A DNA stretch of 64,000 bases from Streptomyces sp. NBC_00414 (lineage in GTDB: Bacteria > Actinomycetota > Actinomycetes > Streptomycetales > Streptomycetaceae): contig NZ_CP107935.1 of assembly GCF_036038375.1 (NCBI RefSeq), positions 1,116,001-1,180,000 on the forward strand. Direction: 5' to 3'. Positions 50,399 to 57,815 of the stretch are shown here, one piece after another. The notes beneath the pieces are model-generated. The model saw nothing but the letters and a program-made list of their open reading frames with translations. It did no database searches and was not told the DNA's origin. Position 1 is the first letter of the stretch. Each line of letters opens with the position of its first letter. Position numbers and translations under genes: made by a program.

Positions 50399-51613
50399 AT
50401 GCGTACCGAGAACCGAACAGCCGACAGGGACGACTGGATCACCACGCCCATCACCGCGGACCTCCTGCGGGGGGCCATCGACGTGGAGCGGACCGAGCAC
50501 GGCGTGCTGCCGCACCGGCTGCCCGCGTGGGTCCGCGCCCAGTACGCCGACGGACAACTGGCCATGGCCGAGTCCCAGCCGTCGGGCGTACGGCTGGCCT
50601 TCCGGACCAGGGCCACCACCGTCGAACTGGACACACTGCCCACCAAGCGGCTCTACGTGGGGGCCCCGCCCCGTCCGGACGGCCGGTACGAACTGCTGGT
50701 CGACGGGGTCCTGACCGGCCAGGGCAGTGTGCGGGGCGGCAACACCCTGACCATCGACATGACCACGGGGAGCGCCGAACTGCGGACCGGTCCGGTCGGC
50801 ACCGTCCGCTTCACCGGCCTGCCCGAGGGCGCGGGCGACGGCGGCAAGGACGTCGAGATCTGGCTGCCGCACAACGAGACCACCGAGCTGGTCGCCCTGC
50901 GCACCGACGCCCCGGTCGAGCCCGCGCCGGACCGGGGCCGCAGGGTGTGGCTGCACCACGGCAGCTCCATCAGCCATGGTTCCGACGCCGCCGGGCCGAC
51001 CACCATCTGGCCTGCCCTCGCCGCCTCCCTCGGGGGTGTGGAGCTGATCAACCTGGGGCTGGGCGGCAGCGCGCTGCTCGATCCGTTCACCGCCCGCACG
51101 CTCCGGGACACCCCCGCCGACCTGATCAGCGTCAAGATCGGCATCAACGTGGTCAACGCGGACGTGATGCGCATGCGCGCGTTCACCCCGGCCGTCCACG
51201 GTTTCCTCGACACCATCCGTGAGGGCCACCCCGACACACCGCTGCTGGTCGTCTCGCCGATCCTGTGCCCCATCCACGAGGACACGCCAGGTCCGAGCGC
51301 TCCGGACCTCGCCAACATGAGCGAGGGACAGCTGCGGTTCGTGGCCATGGGCGATCCGGCGGAGAAGGCCGCCGGGAAACTGACCCTGCGCGTCATCCGG
51401 GACGAGCTGGCCCGGATCGTCGCCCAGCGGGCGAAGGAGGACCCGAACCTCCACCACCTCGACGGGCTGCGCCTCTACGGCGAGGCCGACTTCGCCGAAC
51501 TGCCGCTGCCCGACCAGCTCCACCCGGACGCGGCCACCCACCGCCGCATCGGCGAACGCTTCGCGGAGCAGGTCTTCAGCGCCGAAGGCGCCTTCGCGAC
51601 CCGCGACGCCTGA
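50399..51613 (+). CDS. SGNH/GDSL hydrolase with N-terminal jelly-roll domain
   Basis: ATG 50399, 404 aa, no signal peptide. Residues 1-175 form a beta-rich accessory domain. The SGNH domain has the nucleophile Ser in HHGSSISHG (block I), NLGLGGSALLD (II), KIGINVVNAD (III) and the Asp-His dyad in DQLHPDAATH (V). These enzymes are esterases or deacetylases on carbohydrates and acyl chains. Cytoplasmic location and the TetR gene upstream suggest that it acts on an imported or endogenous ester. Confidence 0.9.
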   Translation: MRTENRTADRDDWITTPITADLLRGAIDVERTEHGVLPHRLPAWVRAQYADGQLAMAESQPSGVRLAFRTRATTVELDTLPTKRLYVGAPPRPDGRYELLVDGVLTGQGSVRGGNTLTIDMTTGSAELRTGPVGTVRFTGLPEGAGDGGKDVEIWLPHNETTELVALRTDAPVEPAPDRGRRVWLHHGSSISHGSDAAGPTTIWPALAASLGGVELINLGLGGSALLDPFTARTLRDTPADLISVKIGINVVNADVMRMRAFTPAVHGFLDTIREGHPDTPLLVVSPILCPIHEDTPGPSAPDLANMSEGQLRFVAMGDPAEKAAGKLTLRVIRDELARIVAQRAKEDPNLHHLDGLRLYGEADFAELPLPDQLHPDAATHRRIGERFAEQVFSAEGAFATRDA

Positions 51614-51707
51614 CGGACGCCGGGCGCCGCACCGACAGGTCGCCGTACCCGCAGCGGGCGCTGTACCGGCAGTTGGCGCCGCCCGGACGGCGGGCGCCGA
51701 GCGGGAC

Positions 51708-52139
51708 TCAGCGGCCACCCATCGAGTGGCCGTCCCGCGAATCGGCGCCGGCCGGCCGGAAGCAGGCCGTCACCACCTTGCCGTGCCGCTGGCACCGCAT
51801 CTCCCACTCGTCCGCGAGCATCCGTACGATCCCCACTCCGCGGCCGGACACCTCGCCGATCCCCGGGTCCCGCTGCCGCGGCAGCGTGGGGTCCTCGTCG
51901 TGGACGCTCACATGAAGACAGTCGCCGTCCCAGGTGAGCACGAGATGCGCGTCGCTGTGCGCGTGGACATGAGCGTTGGTGAGCAGCTCGGACACGGTCA
52001 GGACGATGGCGTCCACCTTGTCCGGCTCGGCCGCGGTCCACGACAGTGCCTCCAGATGCTCACGCGTCCATTCCCGCCCGGCGCGCACACCGCCCGACAC
52101 CGGAAACGAATGCGCCCAGCCCATTGCCTTGACCCCCAC
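51708..52139 (-). CDS. Anti-sigma-factor-type ATPase (RsbW-like)
   Basis: GTG 52139 with GGGAG gives 143 aa; ATG 52124 is possible. GHKL blocks: LTVSELLTNAHVHAHS (N-box) and VHDEDPTLP, GRGVGIVRMLADEW (G2). No sensor or transmembrane region. One of two free-standing members in this window. Partner unknown. Confidence 0.85.
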   Translation of the reverse strand: MGVKAMGWAHSFPVSGGVRAGREWTREHLEALSWTAAEPDKVDAIVLTVSELLTNAHVHAHSDAHLVLTWDGDCLHVSVHDEDPTLPRQRDPGIGEVSGRGVGIVRMLADEWEMRCQRHGKVVTACFRPAGADSRDGHSMGGR

Positions 52140-52245
52140 CGACTCACTCCCGTTCCTGCGGTCCGTATCAGCATGTCCGCGAACCGGGTACCCGACAGTC
52201 GCGCACACAGGCATCAACGAGCCGTACAAGAGCGTCCGCCGGTGT

Positions 52246-52908
52246 TCAGCCGGTCGGCTCGGTGGCGCGGATGGCCGCGATGTCGAGCTGGAGGCGGACC
52301 TTGTCGCTCACCATGGCGCCGCCCTCGGCCAGCCTGGTGTTGTAGGTCAGGCCCCACTCGGAGCGGTTGATCGTGGTGGTGCCGTCGAAGCCGACACGCT
52401 CGTAGCCGAACGGGTCGGTGACGTAGCCGATGTAGGTGAGTTCGAGGACGACGGGTCGCGTCCTGTTCTTGATGGTGAGGTCGCCGGTCATCCGGTAGAC
52501 GTCACTGCCGGCCAGTTGCACGGCGGTACTGAGGAAGCGCATGTGGGGGTAGGTGCCGGAGTCCAGGAAGTCACGGCCGGCCAGATGGCTGTCGCGCTGG
52601 TCCACGCCCGTCTCGACGCTGGCGGTGGACATGATGATCTCGGCCCCCGAGCGGGACGGGTCGCGGCCGTCGAAGAAGAGGCGGCTCTGGTAGTCCGTGA
52701 AGGCGCCCCGGACCGTCGTGACCATGGCGTGCCGTACGGAGAACCCGATCCTGCTGTGTGCGGGATCGATCATCCAGTTCCCGGTCAGGGATCTCAGGTC
52801 GGGTTCCGTCCGGCCTCCCTGGGAAAAGTCAGGTGGGCTGTCCGGCCGCTTCGGTTCGACGAGTGTGGTCGAGCGACGGGGAGAAGCACCTCGATTAAAA
52901 AGATTCAC
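52246..52908 (-). CDS. YceI-family protein
   Basis: GTG 52908, 220 aa. The YceI lipocalin-like barrel starts near residue 43 (GNWMIDPAHSRIGFSVRHAMVTTVRGAF), with ETGVDQRDSHLAGRDFLD and FDGTTTINRSEWGLTYN. The N-terminal 40 residues are polar and no signal peptide is visible, so it is probably cytoplasmic, unlike the periplasmic E. coli protein. YceI folds bind isoprenoid chains. The upstream region has AT-rich patches near 52,900-52,950. Confidence 0.9.
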   Translation of the reverse strand: MNLFNRGASPRRSTTLVEPKRPDSPPDFSQGGRTEPDLRSLTGNWMIDPAHSRIGFSVRHAMVTTVRGAFTDYQSRLFFDGRDPSRSGAEIIMSTASVETGVDQRDSHLAGRDFLDSGTYPHMRFLSTAVQLAGSDVYRMTGDLTIKNRTRPVVLELTYIGYVTDPFGYERVGFDGTTTINRSEWGLTYNTRLAEGGAMVSDKVRLQLDIAAIRATEPTG

Positions 52909-53241
52909 GACTCACCTAGCTATTTAGCAATAGATATTTCTGCAAGCCAGACCAAGGTCCATGAGTTTACCGGCTTGGTACCCGCCGACCGGCCCGGCAT
53001 CCCCGCACGGCCGATGGGTCACAGAATCCACACACCCGTCACCGGGCCCCCAGAAGGCACTGCGTGCCTGACCTGCCCGGATCCGGGCCCTACCGCACGG
53101 GACACCTTCCACCGAACGCCGCAAAATGACATGAATTCCGCGCACCCGTAAGGGCGATATGCACGGGGCGCCAGAATTGCGCTGATACCGATCCGGGATA
53201 ACCGTACGTACGCGACAGCCGTACGTTCCGTGGTGATGCCG
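52909..53241. promoter_or_regulatory. Intergenic region with promoter of the YceI gene
   Basis: This 333-bp region has no supported gene. It is AT-rich close to the YceI start (52,890-52,940), where TAGCTA/TTTAGCAATAG type elements lie. CGTACGTACG and CCGTACG repeats occur at 53,200-53,230 near the end of the next minus-strand gene. Confidence 0.45.
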
Positions 53242-54798
53242 TCAGTAACCGAAGCTCGTCGTGTAGGCGCACTCGGTGTAGATGTAGCCGGGTGAGAGTT
53301 TGGCGGTGTCCGATGCCGGGGACTTTCCGAGACCGCTCTTGGACTTGTGCACGAAGTACGTCGTGCCGGCGGGCAGCCGGATGGTCCGCTGCGGGTAGTT
53401 CTTGCCGCTGTCGCTGCACGGTTCGAAGCCGAGCGTCACCGTGCTGGCAAGGGAGTAGGAGGTGCACTTCCCGCAGGCCTTGAGAGTGAAACTGCCCGTC
53501 ACGGGGCCCGTGTAGAGCACCGTGATGTCGTCGGGGCTGTCGTTCTTGACGGTGACGGAGATGCCGCCGCCGGAGGCCGTGGTCGGCAGGCGCTTGCCCG
53601 CGGCGGGCACGGTCTGGGCCACCTCGGCGGCGATGACGATCTTCTTCGCGCGGGCCCGGTTCTTGCCCTGCTCACTGTTCTTGACGTAGTCGTTCAAGGT
53701 CGTGACGGCTTCGGCGAAGCTCTTCTCCTTGTACTGGTCCACCCCGCAGGCGTACGTACCCGACTCCGCGTTCTTCTCCGCTCGGTCGGCGTTCTTGCCG
53801 AGCGCCTGGGTCAGACCGGCCCGCTCTCCCGACAGCCCGACGATCTGCGAGTTGAGGGTTTCGAGGCGCTCGACAGCCTTGCAGGGGTCGTCGCCGCGCA
53901 CGGCCTTCACGGCCTTGTCGACCGCCGCCTCGACCGAGGGCTCGACCTTCGCGGTCTGCTCGGACCGCGGGAAGACCGTCAGGAGTTCGCCGTAGTGCGT
54001 GGCCCAATCCGCGGATCCGCCGGACAGCGCCCCCGAGCCGCACTCGTAGAGCGAGGTGGCCAGCCGGCCGTCGGGCCATTTCGCGAGCGTGCCCAGTTCC
54101 TTCTCGTCCATGGTGCGCGGGACCGTGCGCAGGTACTTCAGGGGCGCGACGGCGACGCAGTAGTTCCGCTCCTCGTACGCCGACGCGACGGTGGTGTAGT
54201 AGTCCTTGAGCCGGTCGGGGACCCGGTCGGCCGCCCGTGAGCCGGGGTGGTCGCTGCGAAGGTCGCGGTAGACGGTCAGGGCCCTGCGGTAGTCGGGCTC
54301 CGCCGTCGTGAACTGCTGCTTCCCCGCTGCCTGGACCATTTCGTCCGCGCGTTCCAGCCGGTCCAGGAGCATCTGTTCGGTGGCTTCGTCGCGTGCGCCG
54401 TCGTACAGGGCCACGCCTCCGGCGGGCACGGCCAGGAGCACGATCCCCATGACGACGGCGATCCAGGCCGCCGGCGGCCACGTCAGCCGGGTCCGCAGAC
54501 CCACGACCGCGCCGTGGACGGCCGCCAGCCCGAGAAAGACCAGGTACGCGACGAGGGCTCCGCCGGAAACGCCGTCCGGGTCGGCGGGCAGCGCCACCAG
54601 GAGCAGCACCGCGGTCGCGACCCAGCAGGCCGCCATCAGCCACCAGCGGCGCACCAGTGCGTAACCGAGCCCGAGGCCGCAGAGGTTCAGCAGCGCCACC
54701 CCGGCCGCTCTCCAGCCGTCCGCGGGTGCGGGTGGCGGCGCGGTCGGCATCGGCGGTACGACGAATCCGTCGCGGAAGTCATTGTGGTCCCAGGACAT
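53242..54798 (-). CDS. Membrane protein with large extracytoplasmic repeat domain, unknown function
   Basis: ATG 54798 (MSWDHNDFRDGF) with GGGGGAG, 518 aa. The Pro-rich N-terminus is followed by about four hydrophobic segments (residues 30-150). Then a long soluble part has helical TPR-like units (ADEMVQAAGKQQFTTAEPDYRRAL; YEERNYCVAVAPLKYLR; EKSFAEAVTTLNDYV). A C-terminal beta-rich domain with several Cys (KACGKCTSYSL, FEPCSDSG) ends the protein. I do not recognise a family; it could be an envelope sensor or assembly factor. Confidence 0.8.
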   Translation of the reverse strand: MSWDHNDFRDGFVVPPMPTAPPPAPADGWRAAGVALLNLCGLGLGYALVRRWWLMAACWVATAVLLLVALPADPDGVSGGALVAYLVFLGLAAVHGAVVGLRTRLTWPPAAWIAVVMGIVLLAVPAGGVALYDGARDEATEQMLLDRLERADEMVQAAGKQQFTTAEPDYRRALTVYRDLRSDHPGSRAADRVPDRLKDYYTTVASAYEERNYCVAVAPLKYLRTVPRTMDEKELGTLAKWPDGRLATSLYECGSGALSGGSADWATHYGELLTVFPRSEQTAKVEPSVEAAVDKAVKAVRGDDPCKAVERLETLNSQIVGLSGERAGLTQALGKNADRAEKNAESGTYACGVDQYKEKSFAEAVTTLNDYVKNSEQGKNRARAKKIVIAAEVAQTVPAAGKRLPTTASGGGISVTVKNDSPDDITVLYTGPVTGSFTLKACGKCTSYSLASTVTLGFEPCSDSGKNYPQRTIRLPAGTTYFVHKSKSGLGKSPASDTAKLSPGYIYTECAYTTSFGY

Positions 54799-54889
54799 GA
54801 CGGCTCCCCCAGTCAATCACGTCCGAACTTCTATGACTTGTCAGCGTACGGTCAGCCATGAGACGACGACAAGAGGGAACGGCGGTCCT

Positions 54890-56584
54890 TCAGCAACAGC
54901 CGGTGTCGGAAGCTCCGTCGACGGGAACTCCGGTGTCCGGGACCGCGTCGAGACGGCAGAAGCACGACGCCTCGACCGGTACGTCCGCACCGGCCGCCGC
55001 GATCTTCAATTGCTGGGCCACGATCTGCGCCTCCCCCGCCCTGCCCAGCCGGACGAGGCACTCGTGGAACCCGTGCAGGGCCCAGACGTTGCCGGGATGG
55101 TGCAGCGCGCGGGGCAGCGTGTCGTCGAGCCCGAGGTCGGCCCGGTAGACCGCTTCCGCCTCGGCGACGCGCCCCTGTTCGAGGAGCAGGGCGCCGTACG
55201 CGTGCCGGGTGGGCTGCATCCACCCCCAGGGCTCGTCGTAGGGAAGGCCGTCGTCCAGTTCGATCGACCGCTCCAGTGCGGCGAAGGCGGCCTCGTGACG
55301 CCCCTTGCGGTACTCCAGTTCGCCGTCGAGCATCGCCGACGCGACGGCGAGGATGTCGGCGCAGGTGTTGTTGAACAGCATCCGGGTCTCCGGAACCCGC
55401 GTGACCGCTTCCCGGAAGAGTGCGCGCTCGGTCTCGGCCTCGGCGATCGCGCCGGTGGCCGAGTACGCGACCCCGCGGGCGTAGTGGAGCATCGCGGTCG
55501 TGACGCAGTACAGCCTCGGATCGGCGGGCAGCGGCAGGTCCAGGATGTCGGCCCAGCGGCCGAACCGGATCAGGACGTGCACCCGCATGGCGAGGAAGCC
55601 CTCCAGCCAGTCCGCCATGGGCGGGCTCTGCACCCGCAGCAGTTCTTCCGGGATGGAGGCCTCCAGCTGGGCGGCGGTCTCCAGGGCGGTCCTCGACTGT
55701 CCGAGGAACATCGCGCCGTAGATCCTGAAGTGGTAGTTGTGCGACCGGTACAGCGTGTAGAAGTTCATCGCCCCGGACCGCGCGAGGAACTTCTCGTCGG
55801 CGGCGATCGCCGTGCCGTTGTCGGCCACCACACGCCGGTAGTCGCCGCAGAGCACGTCCAGGTGGGTGGGCATGTGCTGGAGGTGTCCGGCGTCGGGCAC
55901 CAGACCGCGCAGCCGGTCCGCCGCGGGCAGCGCGGTCTCGGGGGCCGAGGACATCTCCATCAGGTGGATGTACATGTGCAGGAGCCCCGGATGCCGTGCC
56001 CCCGCGTCGGTGGCGATCGCGCGCTCCAGCACCTCCTTGGCCGCCGCCGCGCGCGAGCCGTCGGCCGGCTCACCGGTGCGCAGGTCCCACAGCTGCCAGG
56101 GGGTGAGGTTCATCAGCGCGTCGGCGTAGAGCGTGGCCACGTCCAGGTCGTCCGGGGCGAGTTCGTACACGGCGCGCATGCTGATCGCGTACGGCTCGTT
56201 CCACACCGAGCAGTCCTCGACGGCCTTCGCCTGCGGATAGCGGGCGCGCAGGGCGTCGATCAGGGCCCGCTCGACGGGGGTGGCGCCGGCCGCCTTCTCC
56301 TGCGCGAGCTCCACGGCGGCGTGCGTACGGTCGACGGTACGGGCCAGTTCCTCGCCCTCGAAGAACTCCCAGGGTTTGTTGTAGTTGGGGCCGAGGGCGT
56401 AGGCGATGCCCCAGTGGGCCATGGCGCAGTCGGGGTCCGCCGCCGCGGCGGCCTCGAAGCAGGAGACGGCTTCCTCGTGGTGGAAGGCGTACGACCAGAC
56501 CAGTCCGCGGTCGAACCACAGCTGGGCCTGGGGAGACGCCGTCGTCACGGCACGACCGTGGGTGCCGAGGTCGTAGTAGTCCAT
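54890..56584 (-). CDS. Tetratricopeptide-repeat protein (564 aa)
   Basis: ATG 56584 (MDYYDLGTHG). The protein consists of helical TPR-like units: QLWFDRGLVWSYAFHHEEAV, CAMAHWGIAYALG, RHPGLLHMYIHLMEMS, YALLLEQGRVAEAEAVYR-type pairs. HxxMPTHLDV and NFYTLYRSHNYHF are conserved-looking histidine-rich blocks. A short Cys-containing tail (CFC ... CC) ends it. No transmembrane part or catalytic domain is visible. Likely a cytoplasmic scaffold or enzyme of unknown activity. Confidence 0.85.
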   Translation of the reverse strand: MDYYDLGTHGRAVTTASPQAQLWFDRGLVWSYAFHHEEAVSCFEAAAAADPDCAMAHWGIAYALGPNYNKPWEFFEGEELARTVDRTHAAVELAQEKAAGATPVERALIDALRARYPQAKAVEDCSVWNEPYAISMRAVYELAPDDLDVATLYADALMNLTPWQLWDLRTGEPADGSRAAAAKEVLERAIATDAGARHPGLLHMYIHLMEMSSAPETALPAADRLRGLVPDAGHLQHMPTHLDVLCGDYRRVVADNGTAIAADEKFLARSGAMNFYTLYRSHNYHFRIYGAMFLGQSRTALETAAQLEASIPEELLRVQSPPMADWLEGFLAMRVHVLIRFGRWADILDLPLPADPRLYCVTTAMLHYARGVAYSATGAIAEAETERALFREAVTRVPETRMLFNNTCADILAVASAMLDGELEYRKGRHEAAFAALERSIELDDGLPYDEPWGWMQPTRHAYGALLLEQGRVAEAEAVYRADLGLDDTLPRALHHPGNVWALHGFHECLVRLGRAGEAQIVAQQLKIAAAGADVPVEASCFCRLDAVPDTGVPVDGASDTGCC

Positions 56585-56685
56585 CCGCCGCTCCTACGCG
56601 TGTACGGCCGAAGCCCCGGAGTACGTACGACTCAGAGCCTAGAGGTGATGCGCGCGCATTTGTCCGGTGTTCGGCGAAGCGGCGG

Positions 56686-56870
56686 TCATCGCGGTTCGTG
56701 CTTGGCGAGAACCCTGCCGAGCAGACGGGTCAGGGTCCGCCGCTCCTCGGCCGACAGCGGTTCGAGCAGGTCGTCCTGCACCTGGTCGAGCACCCCGTCC
56801 ATCCGCCGCAGCTGCCGGACACCGTCACTGGTGGGCGTCACCCTGTTGCGCCGGCCGTGGCTACCGGACG
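56686..56870 (-). pseudogene. 3' remnant of a MarR-family regulator
   Basis: Reading leftwards, the frame gives HGRRNRVTPTSDGVRQLRRM, then LDQVQDDLLEPLSAEERRTL and TRLLGRVLAKHEPR before a TGA at 56686. This is the wing and C-terminal helix of MarR regulators. The first two thirds, including the recognition helix, are missing, and the frame breaks near 56870. Confidence 0.75.
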
Positions 56871-56966
56871 AACAGTCTGCGCACGGCGTGCACGGCCGTG
56901 CGGACCCCGGCGGGCCGGCGGTTCGACGCCATGCGCATCTCGCTGGTCCGGTCGGACGAGAAGTGA
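56868..56966 (+). pseudogene. 3' remnant of a plus-strand gene, probably a membrane transporter
   Basis: The frame reads RTNSLRTACTAVRTPAGRRF and then DAMRISLVRSDEK up to TGA 56964-56966, followed directly by a terminator. The basic tail looks like the end of a larger protein such as a transporter, but no start or body is present. It abuts the MarR remnant tail to tail of a lost divergent pair. Confidence 0.5.
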
Positions 56967-56968
56967 CG

Positions 56969-57002
56969 GGCGGGCCGGGGCCGCACTCGGCCCCGGCCCG
57001 CC
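56969..57002 (+). terminator. Terminator of the lost plus-strand gene
   Basis: Perfect 15-bp stem (56969-56983 with 56988-57002), loop CACT, directly after the remnant's stop. No T tract. Confidence 0.75.
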
Positions 57003-57063
57003 GGTGCTCGGACGGTCCGTCCCCCGCCCTGCCGGGGACGGACCGGAACCGGCTCCCCCGCCC

Positions 57064-57381
57064 TCAGAACTCGCGGTCGATGCCGGTCACGAACGCCGGG
57101 CCCAGCGGAGCGTCCCGCTCGGGAAAGCCGCTGTCGCGCAGGGCCCGGGAGACCAGCTGGACCGCCTCGGTCTCGGCGCTCGCCTGATCCGGCGCCTCGA
57201 CCTCGATCCGGGCGGAGAACATGCCGCCGTCCTCGACCGTCAGCAGGCTCAGCTCCTCGCTCTCCCCCAGGTCCGTGTTCTTCGGGTCCCGGGGGCGGAG
57301 CCTGCGCTCGATGTCCGAGCGCGCGGCGTCCTCGACACCGTTGACGAACGTGCCGGGGACGGTGATGACGTACGTGGTCAT
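57064..57381 (-). CDS. Conserved small protein of unknown function (105 aa)
   Basis: ATG 57381 with AAGGAG. The sequence is soluble with alternating strands (TTYVITVPGTFVNGVEDAAR, FSARIEVEAPDQASAETEAV, LVSRALRDSGF). A compact alpha/beta fold is likely; no motif of known activity. Single gene, divergent from the phosphatase gene at 57816. Confidence 0.78.
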   Translation of the reverse strand: MTTYVITVPGTFVNGVEDAARSDIERRLRPRDPKNTDLGESEELSLLTVEDGGMFSARIEVEAPDQASAETEAVQLVSRALRDSGFPERDAPLGPAFVTGIDREF

Positions 57382-57815
57382 GGGACTCCTTACGAGGCTG
57401 CGCCGGGTCGTCGGGTCATCGGGCGGTACGAGCCGCACGGGACACGGTCTGCGATTGTCCTGATCCCATGTGTGCTCACTCCCTCGACCGGATCTGCTCC
57501 GTGATCCGCTTCTCCCGGCTCGTATGTGATCCACGTTCCACGTTCCCCTCCTTCGCCCGGAAATGCGGACTCTCCCGCGCGACAGGTCGACAAGGCACCC
57601 GACCAGCCTCTTTTCCCCCCGCCCCGGACGTCCCGGCGCCGTGGGCGGCTGAACGGGGAAACAGCGGTCGCCACCGGACTCCCCCGGTTCGCGTACACCC
57701 CGGTAGCCTCATCGAATTCACGCGCGCAGTGCCTCTCCCGGGTGCAGGCGGAGGGCCTCGTGGCGCATTCTTGCTGTGTCAGCCACCCGGGCGGCGCACG
57801 GACGAGGTAGGGCCG
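57382..57815. promoter_or_regulatory. Divergent intergenic region
   Basis: This 434-bp stretch has long GC-biased open frames but no credible gene. TTCGCG (57690-57695) and TAGCCT (57705-57710) near the right end are weak promoter-like elements for the phosphatase gene. Confidence 0.35.

Noticed and set aside
57468..57815. N-terminal extension of the phosphatase at 57816
   Set aside because: The upstream frame is open only because of GC bias, has no domain, and a good ribosome binding site sits just before ATG 57816.
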